A DNA stretch of 64,000 nucleotides from positions 62,001 to 126,000 of the forward strand of contig NZ_BCTC01000002.1 of the NCBI RefSeq assembly GCF_001571085.1. Reading direction: 5' to 3'. The position numbers and the translations under genes are program-made. Below the pieces are notes generated by a model that searched no databases, had not been told where the DNA came from, and worked only from the letters and a program-made list of their open reading frames with translations. This DNA comes from Azohydromonas lata NBRC 102462. GTDB taxonomy: Bacteria > Pseudomonadota > Gammaproteobacteria > Burkholderiales > Burkholderiaceae_C. Every line of letters starts with the position of its first letter. Position 1 is the first letter of the stretch. Positions 44,372-54,800 of the stretch are shown here, one piece after another.

Positions 44372-46144
44372 TCATACCGTGTCGGTCAGCGGCGCGCTGG
44401 GGTCGGCGCTGCCGGGGCGCTCCGGGGCGGGTGCCGCAGTGGAGGCTGGAGTGGGTGCCGGGGACGCGGCAGGGGCGGGCGAGGGCGCCGCGGCGGCCGG
44501 TGCCGGTGCTTGGGCCGTGCGCTGCGCCATCTCCGGCGCGCCGCGGCGGGCGGCCCAAGCGGCATGGCCCATCAGGAACACCAGGGTGAGCGCGGCCAGC
44601 ACGCCGGTGAAGAGGAACACGTCGGCGTAGGCCAGCACGTTGGCCTCGCGCGCGGCCGCGGCCGCCAGCGCGGCGCTGCTCTGGGCGTTGCGCAGCACGG
44701 GGTCGGCCTGCGTGCCGGCCAACGCCGCCGCGCCGGCCTGCAGGCGGGCCACGACCTGCGGGTCCAGCAGCGTCAGCGGCTCCGTGAGTTGGCTGGAGTG
44801 GAACTTCTCGCGCCAGGTCTGGAAGGTGCCCACCAGCGCCGAGCCCGCCAGGCCGCCCAAGTTCTGGCTGATGCCGAAGATCACGGTAAAGCTCACCAGG
44901 TTGCGCGGCTGGGCGATCACCTGCGACATGCCGGAGAGCATGGCCGGCCCCAGGAAATACGCGCTGCCGAAGGCGAGCAGGAACTGGCTCACGTAGAAGT
45001 CGTGAGGGCGCGCCAGGCTGGTGACCTGCGCGTCCAGCAGCGAGCCCAGGATCATCAGCGCCAGCGCGAACAGGATGGGCCAGTGCAGCCGCGTCGGACT
45101 GATCAGCCAGGCACTCGCTCCCACGCCGGCCACCGTGCCCAGCAGCACGATCACGAACAGCGGCCGCAACTGGTCCGGCCCCATGCCCAGCGTCTGCAGC
45201 AGGCCCACCGCGCCCACCCCCTGCTCGGACAGCACCACGCGTATGAGCAGCATCACCAGCCCAAGCCGCACCAGGCCCGCGCTGCTGATCCAGCGCGTGT
45301 TGAGCAGCGGGTTGCGCCTGTGGTGCTCCAGCGCCACGGCGGCGGTCAGCAGCACGATGGCCCCGGCCAGCGCCCAACCGAGCCAGGCGCTTTGCGTCCA
45401 CCACAGCGTGCGCCCAAGGCCCAGCACGGCGCACAGCAGCGCCATGCCGGGGGCGAAGAGGGCGAAGGTCAGGAAGTCCAGCTTCTCGAAGACGCGGTAG
45501 CGGTCGCCCGGCGGCAGTTTCAAGACCAGCACGGCGGCGAAGCTCAGCAGCGCCAGGCCCGCCTCGAAGAGCGTGAGGCCGCGCCACGCCGAGGCTTCCA
45601 GCACGCCCACGGGCAGCAGCCGCGCCAGCGGCAGCGCCAACTGCGACGTGCCCAGCGCGATCACCAGCCCGCGCAGCCGCAGCGGCGCGGGGAAGGCCTG
45701 CAGCATGTAGTACAGGCCCAGCGAGGTCATGGCCGCCGCCGTCATGCCGTGCGCCGCGCGCAGGGCCAGCGCGGTCGAGAAGTCGTGGACGAACACGTGC
45801 GCCAGCGCGATGAGGGCGTACAGCGCGATGAACGCCTCGGTGAACAGCCGCAGGCCGTACTGCTGGCGGAACTTCACCAGCAGCAGGTTCATGGACACGT
45901 TGCTCATCACGAAGGCCGCAGGCAGCCACGCGGCCTCCGCGGCGTAGAGGCCCAAGGCCCCCTGCAGGCTTTGCAGGTTGGCGCTCACCAGCGCGTTGCC
46001 CAGGCCGCCGGTGAGCGACACCAGCAGCCCCACCGCGGCATAGGCAGCGCGCCGCGCCGGGGCGTGCAGCGGCGTGGAGGGCGAGCCCGGCATCATGGGC
46101 CGCTCGTGCGGCAGCCAGGCGCGTGGGGCGTAGGGGTCCGTCAT
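44372..46144 (-). CDS. DHA2/EmrB-type MFS drug exporter
   Basis: Protein of 590 residues from the ATG at 46144 (an upstream TTG at 46162 is possible). About 14 hydrophobic helices follow a 30-residue hydrophilic N-terminus, as in DHA2 drug:proton antiporters. The C-terminus after the last helix (about 530-590) is an unusually long Ala/Pro/Ser-rich tail. It should export a drug or metabolite with the fusion protein and outer-membrane channel downstream. The gene is 69 bases downstream of a LysR regulator on the same strand, which probably controls the operon. Confidence 0.9.
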   Translation of the reverse strand: MTDPYAPRAWLPHERPMMPGSPSTPLHAPARRAAYAAVGLLVSLTGGLGNALVSANLQSLQGALGLYAAEAAWLPAAFVMSNVSMNLLLVKFRQQYGLRLFTEAFIALYALIALAHVFVHDFSTALALRAAHGMTAAAMTSLGLYYMLQAFPAPLRLRGLVIALGTSQLALPLARLLPVGVLEASAWRGLTLFEAGLALLSFAAVLVLKLPPGDRYRVFEKLDFLTFALFAPGMALLCAVLGLGRTLWWTQSAWLGWALAGAIVLLTAAVALEHHRRNPLLNTRWISSAGLVRLGLVMLLIRVVLSEQGVGAVGLLQTLGMGPDQLRPLFVIVLLGTVAGVGASAWLISPTRLHWPILFALALMILGSLLDAQVTSLARPHDFYVSQFLLAFGSAYFLGPAMLSGMSQVIAQPRNLVSFTVIFGISQNLGGLAGSALVGTFQTWREKFHSSQLTEPLTLLDPQVVARLQAGAAALAGTQADPVLRNAQSSAALAAAAAREANVLAYADVFLFTGVLAALTLVFLMGHAAWAARRGAPEMAQRTAQAPAPAAAAPSPAPAASPAPTPASTAAPAPERPGSADPSAPLTDTV

Positions 46145-46213
46145 CGCGGGCAGGCTTGGCAAGTGCCGCGCCTGCGCCGCGCCCCGGTGGCGTGTTCCCG
46201 GGGCGAAGACGCG

Positions 46214-47101
46214 TCAGCCGGCGGCGGCCGCCAGCACCCGCTGCACCAGCGGATGCTGCACCTTGCGCTCGCTGCAGAAGGCATAAAAGCGCTGCTCGGC
46301 CTCGTCGCAGCGGCCCACGCACTCCACGCCGTAATGGCGGCGCAAGTCCTCGTCGACCAGCTCCACGGCCGGGAACACGCCCAGCCCGGCCGCGCCGAAG
46401 GTTTTCAAGAGGGCGCTGTCCTCGAACTCGCCGGCCACGCGCGGGCGCACGCCCACCTGCTCGAACCAGCGCTCCAGCGTCGCGCGCATGGCCGCATGCC
46501 CCGTGGGCAGCAGCACGGGCAGCCGCGCCAGGGACTGCGGGAAGCCGTCGCGCGCGGCCGCCTGCAGCGCGGGCGTGGCGTACCAGGCGATGGCCGAGCG
46601 CGACAGCGGGTGCGCCTGTATGCGCAGGCCCGGGTGCGGCGGGGCGGGGTGGTCGGCCAGCACCAGGTCCAGCTTGTGCAGCGCCAGCGCCGCCAATAAC
46701 TCCTCGAACTCGCCGTCGTGGCAGAGCAACCGCAGGTCCGCCTGCGCCAGCACCGGCATCAGCAGCCGGTGCACCATGAGCTTGGGCAGCCCGTCGCACA
46801 GGCCCACGGTCAGACGCACCACCGGCGAGCCGGCGGCCTCCTGCACCACGGCGGGCAACTGCTCGCCCAGGGCGAAGATCTGGTCGGCCTGCCGCAGCGC
46901 GGCCTGGCCCGCGTCGGTCAGCGCCAGCCCGCGGCCTTCGGGGCGCAGCAGCGTGTGGCCCAGCGCGCGCTCCAGCTCGCGCACCTGCGCGCTCACCGTC
47001 TGCACCGCCACGCCCAGCCGCGCCGCCCCGCGCGCCATGCCGCCCTCCTGCGCCACGACCCAGAAGTAATGGAGGTGCCGGTAGCTGAAGTCGGGGCCCA
47101 T
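46214..47101 (-). CDS. LysR-type regulator, NhaR-like, of the efflux operon
   Basis: Protein of 295 residues. The N-terminal helix-turn-helix (about 5-65, YRHLHYFWVVAQEGGMARGA then VAVQTVSAQVRELERALGH) is close to that of NhaR. The remainder is the LysR co-inducer domain in two alpha/beta lobes. It lies upstream of, and co-directional with, the MFS/HlyD/OMF genes and is divergent from the TerB-like gene. It may activate either side in response to ions or a drug; that is inferred from NhaR and context. Confidence 0.9.
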   Translation of the reverse strand: MGPDFSYRHLHYFWVVAQEGGMARGAARLGVAVQTVSAQVRELERALGHTLLRPEGRGLALTDAGQAALRQADQIFALGEQLPAVVQEAAGSPVVRLTVGLCDGLPKLMVHRLLMPVLAQADLRLLCHDGEFEELLAALALHKLDLVLADHPAPPHPGLRIQAHPLSRSAIAWYATPALQAAARDGFPQSLARLPVLLPTGHAAMRATLERWFEQVGVRPRVAGEFEDSALLKTFGAAGLGVFPAVELVDEDLRRHYGVECVGRCDEAEQRFYAFCSERKVQHPLVQRVLAAAAG

Positions 47102-47253
47102 GCGAGTTCCTCAGTTTTGAGCGAAGTGTTGGTCTGTGATTCGCTGCTTTTTTAGAAGTTTCACGCCACCTACCTTTGGGCCCGTGCTCCACGCCGACGC
47201 GGCAGCCGCCGCAAGCCGGGGCACGGGACTCTTCTCCAAAGCGAGGACTTTTC

Positions 47254-47700
47254 ATGCGCAGCTATCCGCACAACAGCCCCCAGGCCGCCGCCCGCATCGT
47301 GGCGCTGACCATGCTGGCCGATGGGCACTTCTCCCACGACGAGTTCGAGGCGCTGGCCCACAGGCACGCCGCGCAGTCGCTGGGCCTGCTGCCCTCGGAG
47401 CTCATGGAGGTGCTGCACGACTGCTGCGAAGACCTGCAATGCGGCCCGCAACTGAGCTGGGACGGCGCCTGCCGCGTGGGCCGCGCCACGCTCACCCGGC
47501 TGCTGGGCGAGATCACCGACCCCGGGCTGCGCCGCCGCGTGCTGCAGTGCTGCGCCGAGCTGGCGCAGGCCGACCGCCACATCGCCGAGGCCGAGGCCCA
47601 ACTGCTGGCCACCGTGGCCGGCAGTTGGGCGCTGCCTTGTCCCATTGCCGGCAGGCCCCCGGCGCTGCGGCCCTTCGAGCCGCCGCGCGCCGCGGCGTGA
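47254..47700 (+). CDS. TerB-like protein
   Basis: Protein of 148 residues. Predicted all-helical, with the paired acidic-loop helices typical of TerB/DjlA-like domains: ALTMLADGHFSHDEFEAL and CCAELAQADRHIAEAEAQLLA. These loops can bind metal in TerB. No membrane segment. A TerC-type membrane protein is encoded 121 bases downstream on the same strand, which supports a TerB/TerC functional pair linked to metal or envelope stress. The family match is by eye and moderate. Confidence 0.65.
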   Translation: MRSYPHNSPQAAARIVALTMLADGHFSHDEFEALAHRHAAQSLGLLPSELMEVLHDCCEDLQCGPQLSWDGACRVGRATLTRLLGEITDPGLRRRVLQCCAELAQADRHIAEAEAQLLATVAGSWALPCPIAGRPPALRPFEPPRAAA

Positions 47701-47821
47701 GCGCGCCGCACCGACGCGCCGTCCCCTTCGCCGCCCGTCCCGGTGCGCCGGGCGGCGGGGCTGACACCCTGAAGCCGCCGCACCGCCACTTCTTGGCTCC
47801 CACTGCCCGCCGGCAGCGACT

Positions 47822-48859
47822 ATGGAATTCCTCTACACACCGTTCCTCACTCAACCCCTGTGGCTGTGGCTGAGCTTCCTGGCCATCGTGGCGCTGCTGC
47901 TGGCGCTGGACCTGGGCGTGCTGCACCGTGACCAGCACGAGATCGGCGTGCGCGAGAGCCTGTGGCTGTCGGCCGGCTACATCGCCGTGGCGACGGTGTT
48001 CGGCGGCTGGGTCTGGTGGCAGCTCGGCGCGCAGGCCGGCACCGAGTACTTCACCGGCTACCTGATCGAGAAGTCGCTGTCCATGGACAACGTCTTCGTC
48101 ATCGCGCTGATCTTCGGCTACTTCGCCGTGCCGCGGCAGTACCAGCACCGCGTGCTGTTCTGGGGCGTGCTGGGCGTGATCGTGCTGCGCGCGCTCATGA
48201 TCGGCCTGGGTGCAGCGCTGGTGTCGCAGTTCAGCTGGGTGCTCTACCTCTTCGGCGCCTTCCTGGTGCTCACCGGCGCGAAGATGCTGTGGATGTTCCG
48301 CAAGGACGAGCCGGCCATGGACATGCAGAACAACCCCATGCTCAAGCTGCTGCGCCGCGTGATGCGCGTGACGCCGCAACTGCAAGGCCAGGCCTTCTTC
48401 GTGAAGGCGCCGCACCCGCAGCATGGCCGCGCGGTGCTGTGGGCCACGCCGCTGTTCCTGGCGCTGTGCATGGTGGAGTTTGCCGACCTGATCTTCGCGG
48501 TGGACTCGGTGCCGGCGATCTTCGCCATCACCACCGACCCCTTCATCGTCTACACCAGCAACATCTTCGCCATCCTGGGCCTGCGCGCGCTGTACTTCGC
48601 GCTGGCGGCGCTCATCCACCGCTTCGCCTACCTCAAGGTGGCGCTGGCCCTGGTGCTGGTGTTCATCGGCGGCAAGATCTTCCTGGTGAACGTCATCGGC
48701 AAGGTCCCGGCGAGCGTGAGCCTGTCGGTGACCCTGGCGCTGATTGCCGGCGGCGTGCTGGTGTCGCTGTGGAAGACGCGCGGCGCCCAGCCGCAAGGCG
48801 CGGTGGACGGCAAGCCGGCGCCGGACAAGCCGGCGTCCCTGGCGGCGCACCGCCCGTGA
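47822..48859 (+). CDS. TerC/Alx-family integral membrane protein
   Basis: Protein of 345 residues with about nine hydrophobic helices. It has the TerC landmarks: ALDLGVLHRD near the N-terminus, EKSLSMDNVFVIALIF in the third helix, and VEFADLIFAVDSVPAIFAIT with buried acidic residues likely to bind a cation. A cytoplasmic loop (about 165-205) separates the two halves. Alx, the best studied homologue, is a manganese exporter, so this may export Mn. No riboswitch of the yybP-ykoY type is recognisable in the 121 bases upstream. A strong terminator follows. Confidence 0.9.
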   Translation: MEFLYTPFLTQPLWLWLSFLAIVALLLALDLGVLHRDQHEIGVRESLWLSAGYIAVATVFGGWVWWQLGAQAGTEYFTGYLIEKSLSMDNVFVIALIFGYFAVPRQYQHRVLFWGVLGVIVLRALMIGLGAALVSQFSWVLYLFGAFLVLTGAKMLWMFRKDEPAMDMQNNPMLKLLRRVMRVTPQLQGQAFFVKAPHPQHGRAVLWATPLFLALCMVEFADLIFAVDSVPAIFAITTDPFIVYTSNIFAILGLRALYFALAALIHRFAYLKVALALVLVFIGGKIFLVNVIGKVPASVSLSVTLALIAGGVLVSLWKTRGAQPQGAVDGKPAPDKPASLAAHRP

Positions 48860-48900
48860 CCACGCTGCACTGAAGGCGCCGCCGGCCCGGCCGGCATGCA

Positions 48901-48938
48901 ACAAAGCCGCCGCGGCAGGGATGCCGTGGCGGCTTTGT
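48901..48938. terminator. Strong hairpin terminator between TerC and DUF3149 genes
   Basis: ACAAAGCCGCCGCGGCA and TGCCGTGGCGGCTTTGT form a 17-bp stem (one G-T pair) with a GGGA loop. A/T tracts at both stem ends let it act in both directions for the two convergent genes. Confidence 0.8.
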
Positions 48939-48961
48939 GGTGTCCAGGCTGCGTGGGCGGC

Positions 48962-49108
48962 TTACTTGGCGCCGTGGCGGGCCATGTCCTGCTGGATGTG
49001 GCGCAGGAAGTAGCGCAGGTAGAACCCGCCCAGGCCCAGCGTGACGACGATCACGCCGACGCTCATCAGGCCGTAGTCGGTGGTCAGCAGATCCTTGAGT
49101 GCATGCAT
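48962..49108 (-). CDS. Small membrane protein, DUF3149 type
   Basis: A 48-residue protein. A perfect AGGAGG lies six bases before the ATG at 49108. The N-terminus MHALKDLLTTDYGLMSVGV and the helix VIVVTLGLGGFYLRYFLR, followed by a short basic tail (HIQQDMARHGAK), match the DUF3149 family of tiny single-pass inner-membrane proteins as I recall it. The family's function is unknown. It is convergent with the TerC gene and divergent from metY. Confidence 0.8.
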   Translation of the reverse strand: MHALKDLLTTDYGLMSVGVIVVTLGLGGFYLRYFLRHIQQDMARHGAK

Positions 49109-49280
49109 GGTTGTCCTCCTGTTGTTCAGTCCGCGTATCTGACTACCGCATGCAAAAAACGCCTTTGCGCAGGCTCAAATCGACTGACGGCGCCGCATTG
49201 AGCCAGCGCAAGCGCGGATGCGGCCGCACCCTGGCGCAGCCTGCCTAAACTCCGGTTCCCACTGATTGGAGGAGCACAAG

Positions 49281-50552
49281 TTGAAATTTGAAACCCTGGC
49301 CGTGCATGGCGGCTACAGCCCCGATCCGACCACCAAGGCCGTGGCCGTGCCCATCTACCAGACGACGGCCTACGCCTTCGACGACACGCAGCACGGCGCC
49401 GACCTGTTCGACCTCAAGGTCGCGGGCAACATCTACACGCGCATCATGAATCCGACCACCGCGGTGCTGGAGCAGCGCATCGCGGCCCTGGAAGGCGGCA
49501 TCGGCGCCCTGGCCGTGGCGTCGGGCATGGCCGCCATCACCTACGCCATACAGACCATCGCCGAGGCGGGCGACAACATCGTCTCCTCCTCCACGCTGTA
49601 CGGCGGCACCTACAACCTGTTCGCACACACGCTGCCGCTGTCGGGCATACAGACGCGCTTCGCCGACCCGCGCGACCCCGCCTCCTTCGAGCCGCTCATC
49701 GACGAGCGCACCAAGGCCCTCTTCTGCGAATCCATCGGCAACCCGCTGGGCAACGTGACGGACTTCAAGGCGCTGGCCGACATCGCCCACCGCCACGGCA
49801 TCCCGCTCATCGTGGACAACACCGTGCCCACGCCTTTCCTGTGCCGCCCCTTCGAGCACGGCGCCGACATCGTGGTGCACTCGCTGACCAAGTACCTCGG
49901 CGGCCACGGCAACTCGATAGGCGGCGCGATCGTGGACTCGGGGAAATTCCCCTGGGCCCAGCACGCGCAGCGCTTCAAGCGGCTCAACGAGCCGGACGTG
50001 AGCTACCACGGCGTGGTCTACACGCAGGCGCTGGGCGAGGCGGCCTACATCGGCCGCGCGCGCGTGGTGCCGCTGCGCAACACGGGCGCGGCCCTGAGCC
50101 CGTTCAACGCCTTCCTCATCCTGCAAGGCATCGAGACGGTGTCGCTGCGCATGGAACGCATCTGCGACAACACGCTGGCCATCGCGCAGTTCCTGAGCAC
50201 CCATCCCAAGGTGAAGTGGGTCAACTACGCCGGGCTGCCGGGCCACGCCGACCACGAGCTGGTGCAGCGCTACATGGGTGGGCGGGCGTCGGGCATCCTC
50301 ACCTTCGGCGTGCAGGGCGGGCTGGAGGGCGGCGCGCGCTTCCAGGACGCCTTGAAGCTCGTCACGCGGCTGGTCAACATCGGTGACGCCAAGTCGCTGG
50401 CCTGCCACCCGGCCTCCACCACGCACCGCCAGCTCTCACCGGAAGAGCTGGCCAAGGCCGGCGTGACGGTGGACACGGTGCGGCTGTCCATCGGCATCGA
50501 GCACATCGACGACCTCAAGGCCGACATCGCCCAGGCGCTGGACGCGGTGTAA
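49281..50552 (+). CDS. metY: O-acetylhomoserine sulfhydrylase
   Basis: Protein of 423 residues, a PLP enzyme of the cystathionine gamma-synthase family in its longer O-acetylhomoserine/O-succinylhomoserine sulfhydrylase form. The PLP lysine is in VVHSLTKYLGGHGNSIGG. Other landmarks are HGGYSPDPTTKAVAVPIYQT, YTRIMNPTTAVLEQRIAALEG and CHPASTTHRQLSPEE. It should make homocysteine from O-acetylhomoserine and sulfide. The start is taken as TTG at 49281, because GGAGGAG ends six bases before it; an in-frame TTG at 49266 lies before that ribosome-binding site. Confidence 0.93.
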   Translation: MKFETLAVHGGYSPDPTTKAVAVPIYQTTAYAFDDTQHGADLFDLKVAGNIYTRIMNPTTAVLEQRIAALEGGIGALAVASGMAAITYAIQTIAEAGDNIVSSSTLYGGTYNLFAHTLPLSGIQTRFADPRDPASFEPLIDERTKALFCESIGNPLGNVTDFKALADIAHRHGIPLIVDNTVPTPFLCRPFEHGADIVVHSLTKYLGGHGNSIGGAIVDSGKFPWAQHAQRFKRLNEPDVSYHGVVYTQALGEAAYIGRARVVPLRNTGAALSPFNAFLILQGIETVSLRMERICDNTLAIAQFLSTHPKVKWVNYAGLPGHADHELVQRYMGGRASGILTFGVQGGLEGGARFQDALKLVTRLVNIGDAKSLACHPASTTHRQLSPEELAKAGVTVDTVRLSIGIEHIDDLKADIAQALDAV

Positions 50553-50606
50553 GCCCTGCGCCGCCTGCTCCCCCGCCGCAGCGCCCGCGCGCTGTGCCCC
50601 GCGGGG

Positions 50607-50627
50607 GCGCCCAGGGCGCTTTTATTA
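50607..50627 (+). terminator. metY terminator
   Basis: GCGCC, loop CAG, GGCGC, then TTTTATT. It lies 55 bases after the metY stop. Confidence 0.75.
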
Positions 50628-50710
50628 CAGAGCGGTAAGAAACGCTTCCGGCCTCCAGAAAGCGCGCGGCGGGCACCTACAGTGCCCAGGCCGTCCCACG
50701 GAGGTACTGC

Positions 50711-51802
50711 ATGAAGCAAACAAGCACAACGCTGCCGGGCCTTTTGGCCGTGGCAGCCCTGTTGGGCTGCGCGGCGCAGACGGCGCTGGCAGCCCAAGAC
50801 ACCGACACACCACGCTACCGCGTGTTCAACCTGGGCACGCTGGCGCCGCGCAGCACCAGCTCGGCCGCGGACATCAACGACGCCGGCCTCATCACCGGCA
50901 CCATGGCCAACGGGACGACGCACACGCGCGAAATCTTCCTGGGCACGGGCCGCAACGACCTCAGCCTGCTGGGCACCTTGGGCGGCGGTATGAGCGTGGC
51001 GTCCGCGCTCAACAGCCGCGGCGAAGTGGTGGGCTGGTCCACCAACGCCGACGGCGTGCGGCGCCCAACGCTTTACAGCCGCGGCAGCTTCATCGACCTG
51101 GCCGCGGGCGTGGCCGGCTACGCCAATGGCGTGGCCAATGCGGTCAACGCCTCGGGGCAGGTCACGGGGCAGATCAACGGCCAGACCTTCATTTACGCCG
51201 GCGGCACCACCCGCGCGGTGGCCGTGGGCAACACCAGCGAGGGCTTGGGCATCAACGACCGCGGCGTGGTGGTGGGCGGCGCCGTGATGGCGGGCGACGT
51301 GGTGCGCCGGCCTTTCATGATCGACGGCGGCAAGACCACGCTGCTGCCCTCCTTGGGCGGCACCTTCGGCCAGGCACTGGCCGTCAACAACGCCGGCCAG
51401 GTGGTGGGCTACAGCTACACCGCCGGCGGCGAGCTGCTGCCCTTCCTCTACAGCGGCGGGAAGATGACGGCGCTGGCCAGCAGCGGCTTCGGCGAGGCGC
51501 GGGACATCAACGACCAGGGCTGGATCGTGGGCAGCCGCAACCTGTCGGCCTACCTGTGGCACGACGGCGTTGGGCGCGACCTCAACGCGCTGGTGGCGCC
51601 GGACCAGGCCGGCCGCTGGGCGCTGCTGTCGGCGCAGGGCATCAACGACTCCGGCGCCATCGTGGGCTATGGCCTGTTCCACGGCTACCTGCGCGGCTTC
51701 GTGGCCACGCCCGTGCCCGAGCCCGGCAGTTGGGCGCTGATGCTCGCGGGCGTGGGGATGGTGGGGGTGGCGGTGCGGCGCCGGCGCGCCGACGCGGGCT
51801 GA
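50711..51802 (+). CDS. PEP-CTERM-sorted extracellular protein with HAF-type repeats
   Basis: Protein of 363 residues. Signal peptide MKQTSTTLPGLLAVAALLGC and cleavage after ALA. The body consists of degenerate repeats of the HAF/beta-propeller kind, each built round a core such as ADINDAGLITG, ALNSRGEVVGW, AVNASGQVTGQ, GINDRGVVVGG, AVNNAGQVVGY and DINDQGWIVGS. The C-terminus is a classic PEP-CTERM sorting tail (VPEPGSWALMLAGVGMVGV then RRRR). It should be exported, cut by an exosortase-type enzyme and displayed or released. GGAGG precedes the ATG. GC content here is like the rest of the window, unlike the other PEP-CTERM gene. Confidence 0.9.
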   Translation: MKQTSTTLPGLLAVAALLGCAAQTALAAQDTDTPRYRVFNLGTLAPRSTSSAADINDAGLITGTMANGTTHTREIFLGTGRNDLSLLGTLGGGMSVASALNSRGEVVGWSTNADGVRRPTLYSRGSFIDLAAGVAGYANGVANAVNASGQVTGQINGQTFIYAGGTTRAVAVGNTSEGLGINDRGVVVGGAVMAGDVVRRPFMIDGGKTTLLPSLGGTFGQALAVNNAGQVVGYSYTAGGELLPFLYSGGKMTALASSGFGEARDINDQGWIVGSRNLSAYLWHDGVGRDLNALVAPDQAGRWALLSAQGINDSGAIVGYGLFHGYLRGFVATPVPEPGSWALMLAGVGMVGVAVRRRRADAG

Positions 51803-51815
51803 TCCCGGCGTGACA

Positions 51816-51847
51816 CCGGCCGCGGCGGCTGCAAGCGCCGCGGCCGG
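51816..51847. terminator. Perfect 12-bp hairpin between convergent genes
   Basis: CCGGCCGCGGCG and CGCCGCGGCCGG pair exactly around an eight-base loop. It lies between the PEP-CTERM stop and the stop of the opposing penicillin-binding protein gene. There is no T run, so termination may rely on stem strength. Confidence 0.5.
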
Positions 51848-51859
51848 ATGAGGGTGCGC

Positions 51860-54800
51860 TCAGCGCGCCGCGGCCTGCTGCGGCTGGGCCTGGACGTCGG
51901 CGCGCACCTGCACGCTTTGCAGCACGTTGGCCGGCGTGGCGGCGGCGGGGGCGGCGGCCGAGGCGGGCAGGATGTCGGCCTCGTGCCTCGGCGCCGGGCA
52001 CGAGCCCTTGTCCAGCAGCGGCACCAGCGCCGGCACCAGCGACTTCATGAGCTGCGCGGGCAAGGCGCTGGTGAACTTGTACTGCGCGGCGTAGGGCTCC
52101 TGCACGTAGGCCATCATGGTGCCGAAGTAGCGGTCGCCGATGAGGAACATGAAGGTGGCCGAGCGGCTGATCACGCGCGAGGACAGCAGCACGCCGTGGC
52201 GGCCGAAGCTGTCCTTGCGGTGGTCGCCCGTGCCCGTCTTGCCGCCGATGGGGACGATGCTGCCGTCGTGCAGCTTGAGCACGTCCTTGAGCCGCCGCGC
52301 CGTGCCGTTGGCCACCACGTCGAAGGCCGCGCGCCGCGCCGTGAAGGCCACTTCCGGCGGCAGCACGCGCTCCGGCGCGTTGCCCTGCAGCACCATGCGC
52401 GTCTCGTAGGGCGTGTGGGCGGCGAAGTGCAGCTCCTCTATGCGCGCCGTGCTCTGGCGCACGCCGTCGTTGAGCAGGATGCCCATGAACTCCGCCAGCG
52501 CCGCGGGCCGGTCGCCGGAAGCGCCCAGCGCCGTGGCGTAGGACGGGGTGATGGACTCGAACGGGTAGCCCAGCCGCTTCCAGCGGCGGTGGATTTCGAT
52601 GAAGGCCTCGATCTCCAGCAGGTTCTTGATGCGCACGTCCTGCGCGCCCTTGTAGCGGGTCTTGAACAGCCACGAGTAAACCTCCTGGCGTTCCTTGGCG
52701 CTGGCCGCGACGGCCTCGTTGAACGTGCCTTGCGGGTGCTCGCGCAACCAGCCCACGAGCCACAGCTCCAGCGGGTGCACGCTGGCGACGTAGCCGCGAT
52801 CCGACAGCGACATGCGCTCGGGGTCGTAGGTGTCGTAGAGCTTGCGCAGCTCCTTGTCCGTGTAGTTGGGCATCTCCTCTTCCAGCTGCTGGACGAGGAA
52901 GTCGCTGAGCTGCTGCATGCCGGCCTTGGGCTCTATGGTGCGCAGCACGGCGGTGAGCTTCGGAGGCGTCTCGCGCACGCCCTGCAGCAGGGTCTCGCGC
53001 ACCTGCGCCCAGTCCTTGCCCTGGTACTTGCGCCAGAAGCGCAGCAGGTAGGCCTGCCCCTCCTTGTCGGCGAAGCGCACGAGGTACTCGCGCCGGCGGG
53101 GGTTGTCCGGGTCGTTGAACAGCTCGGGGTTGGCGTCCGGCGCGTTGTACATGACGTGCCAGACCACGTCGCGCATCAGCCGTATGAAGGGCAGGTTGAC
53201 CGAGTTCCTCAGCGCCTCGGCCACGGTCAGGATGCGGCCGTTGTCCTCGGGCTCGAAGTTGGCGAAGAAGTGCAGCCCGCCGCCGGTGAAGAAGCCCTCG
53301 CCGGGGCCGGCGGAGTACTTGCGCTGCATGGCCTGGTCCAGCATGGGCTGCAGGCCGCGCTCGCTGGTGTGCAGGAGGTAGTCGCGCGCCCAACGGCCGA
53401 TGTGGTCGCGCTCCGGGATCTGCAGCGCCGCCAGGGCGATGGCGTCGAGCTTGCCCCAGCGCTCGTGCAGCTCGGCCACCATCTCCAGGTACGTCACCAG
53501 CGTGCGCAGCTTGGAGGTGGAGCCCAGGTCCAGCCGCGCGCCCTCGTTGATGTCGAAGGGCTGGTCCCAGTTGTCGGTCTGCACGCGCAGCCGGTTCACG
53601 CCCTCGCCGCGCTCGAACAGGGTGAAGCTGAAGACCAGCTTGCCCGGGTCGTCGCCGTCCTTGAGCAGGTGAAAGCCGTACAGCCCCGCGGCGCGCGCGC
53701 CCTCCGGCGTGCGCAGCCCGCGCAGCAGCTCGGTGGCGGTGCGCTGCACGGGCGTGTCCAGCGTGGCGTGGGCGCGCAGGTCCATGCGGTCGAGGTCGTA
53801 GGCGCGCGGCACGTCCAGCATGGCCGACAACCGCGTGCGCACCGCCGTGCCGGCCTTGCGCTCCACGAAGCTTTGCTGCGGCGGCCGCAGCGGCGGGCCG
53901 GCCTGCAGCTCCAGCTTCACCGCCAGCGCCGCGTCGCGCAGCGCCGGGGTGAGGAGGCCGGCGTCCGTCATGAGGCGCAGGTAGCTGTTGGTCAGCTCGT
54001 CCAGCCCCGAGTCGGCCTCGCCCAGATAGTGCGAGGGGCGGCGCTGCGAAATCATGAGCGACAGCGCCTGCTTGAAGGCCAGCGCCTGCTGCGCCAGCAA
54101 CTGCGGGCGCGGCTCCTCGCCGGTGTCGGTGAGCAGTTGGTTGACCTCGTCGAAGTCGCGGCCGAACCACACCCACAGGCCGTCGCCCATGCCGTTGACC
54201 TCGCCGAAGCCCGGCTTGGCCGCCAGCGGCACGGTGTTGATGTAGTCCACCACGATCTGCTGGCGCCGCGCCAGCGTGTCCGGCCCGTCGATGTAGGCCC
54301 GCAGCGAGGCCGACGCCATCTGGCGCAGCTTGTCGCGCACGCCGTCGGTGCGGCCCTCGGGGGAGTGGCGGTACTTCTCGATCTGCGTGGCCAGCGTGCT
54401 GCCGCCGGGCGAGCGGCTGTCGCCCACCAGCCGCAGGCCCAGCGACACGGCGGCCTTGCCCAGGCGGTCCCATTCCACGGCCGGGTTGCGCTGCGGCGCG
54501 TCGGCGTCCAGCAGCTCGCGGTTTTCTATGAACAGCAGCGCCTGCACCAGCAGCGGCGGCACGTCGCCGAAGCCGTCGTACACGCGCTGCGGGTAGCGCG
54601 CGGCGAACATGGGCTGGTCGCGGCAGTCCAGCAGCTCCAGCCCGCCCTGGTTCTTCTCGTGGTAGGTCGGGAAGATGCCGTGCTCGGCCAGGCTGACCAT
54701 GCGCGGCGTCATGCGCGCCTGCTCCTGCACCGCGTAGCCCTGGCGGCGCAGCCGGTCTATGAACATGGGCAGCTGGGTGTAGCCCAGGCGCAGGTCGTAG

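Noticed and set aside
47701-47821. yybP-ykoY manganese riboswitch before the TerC gene
   Set aside because: The conserved internal-loop sequences could not be found in the 121-base gap.
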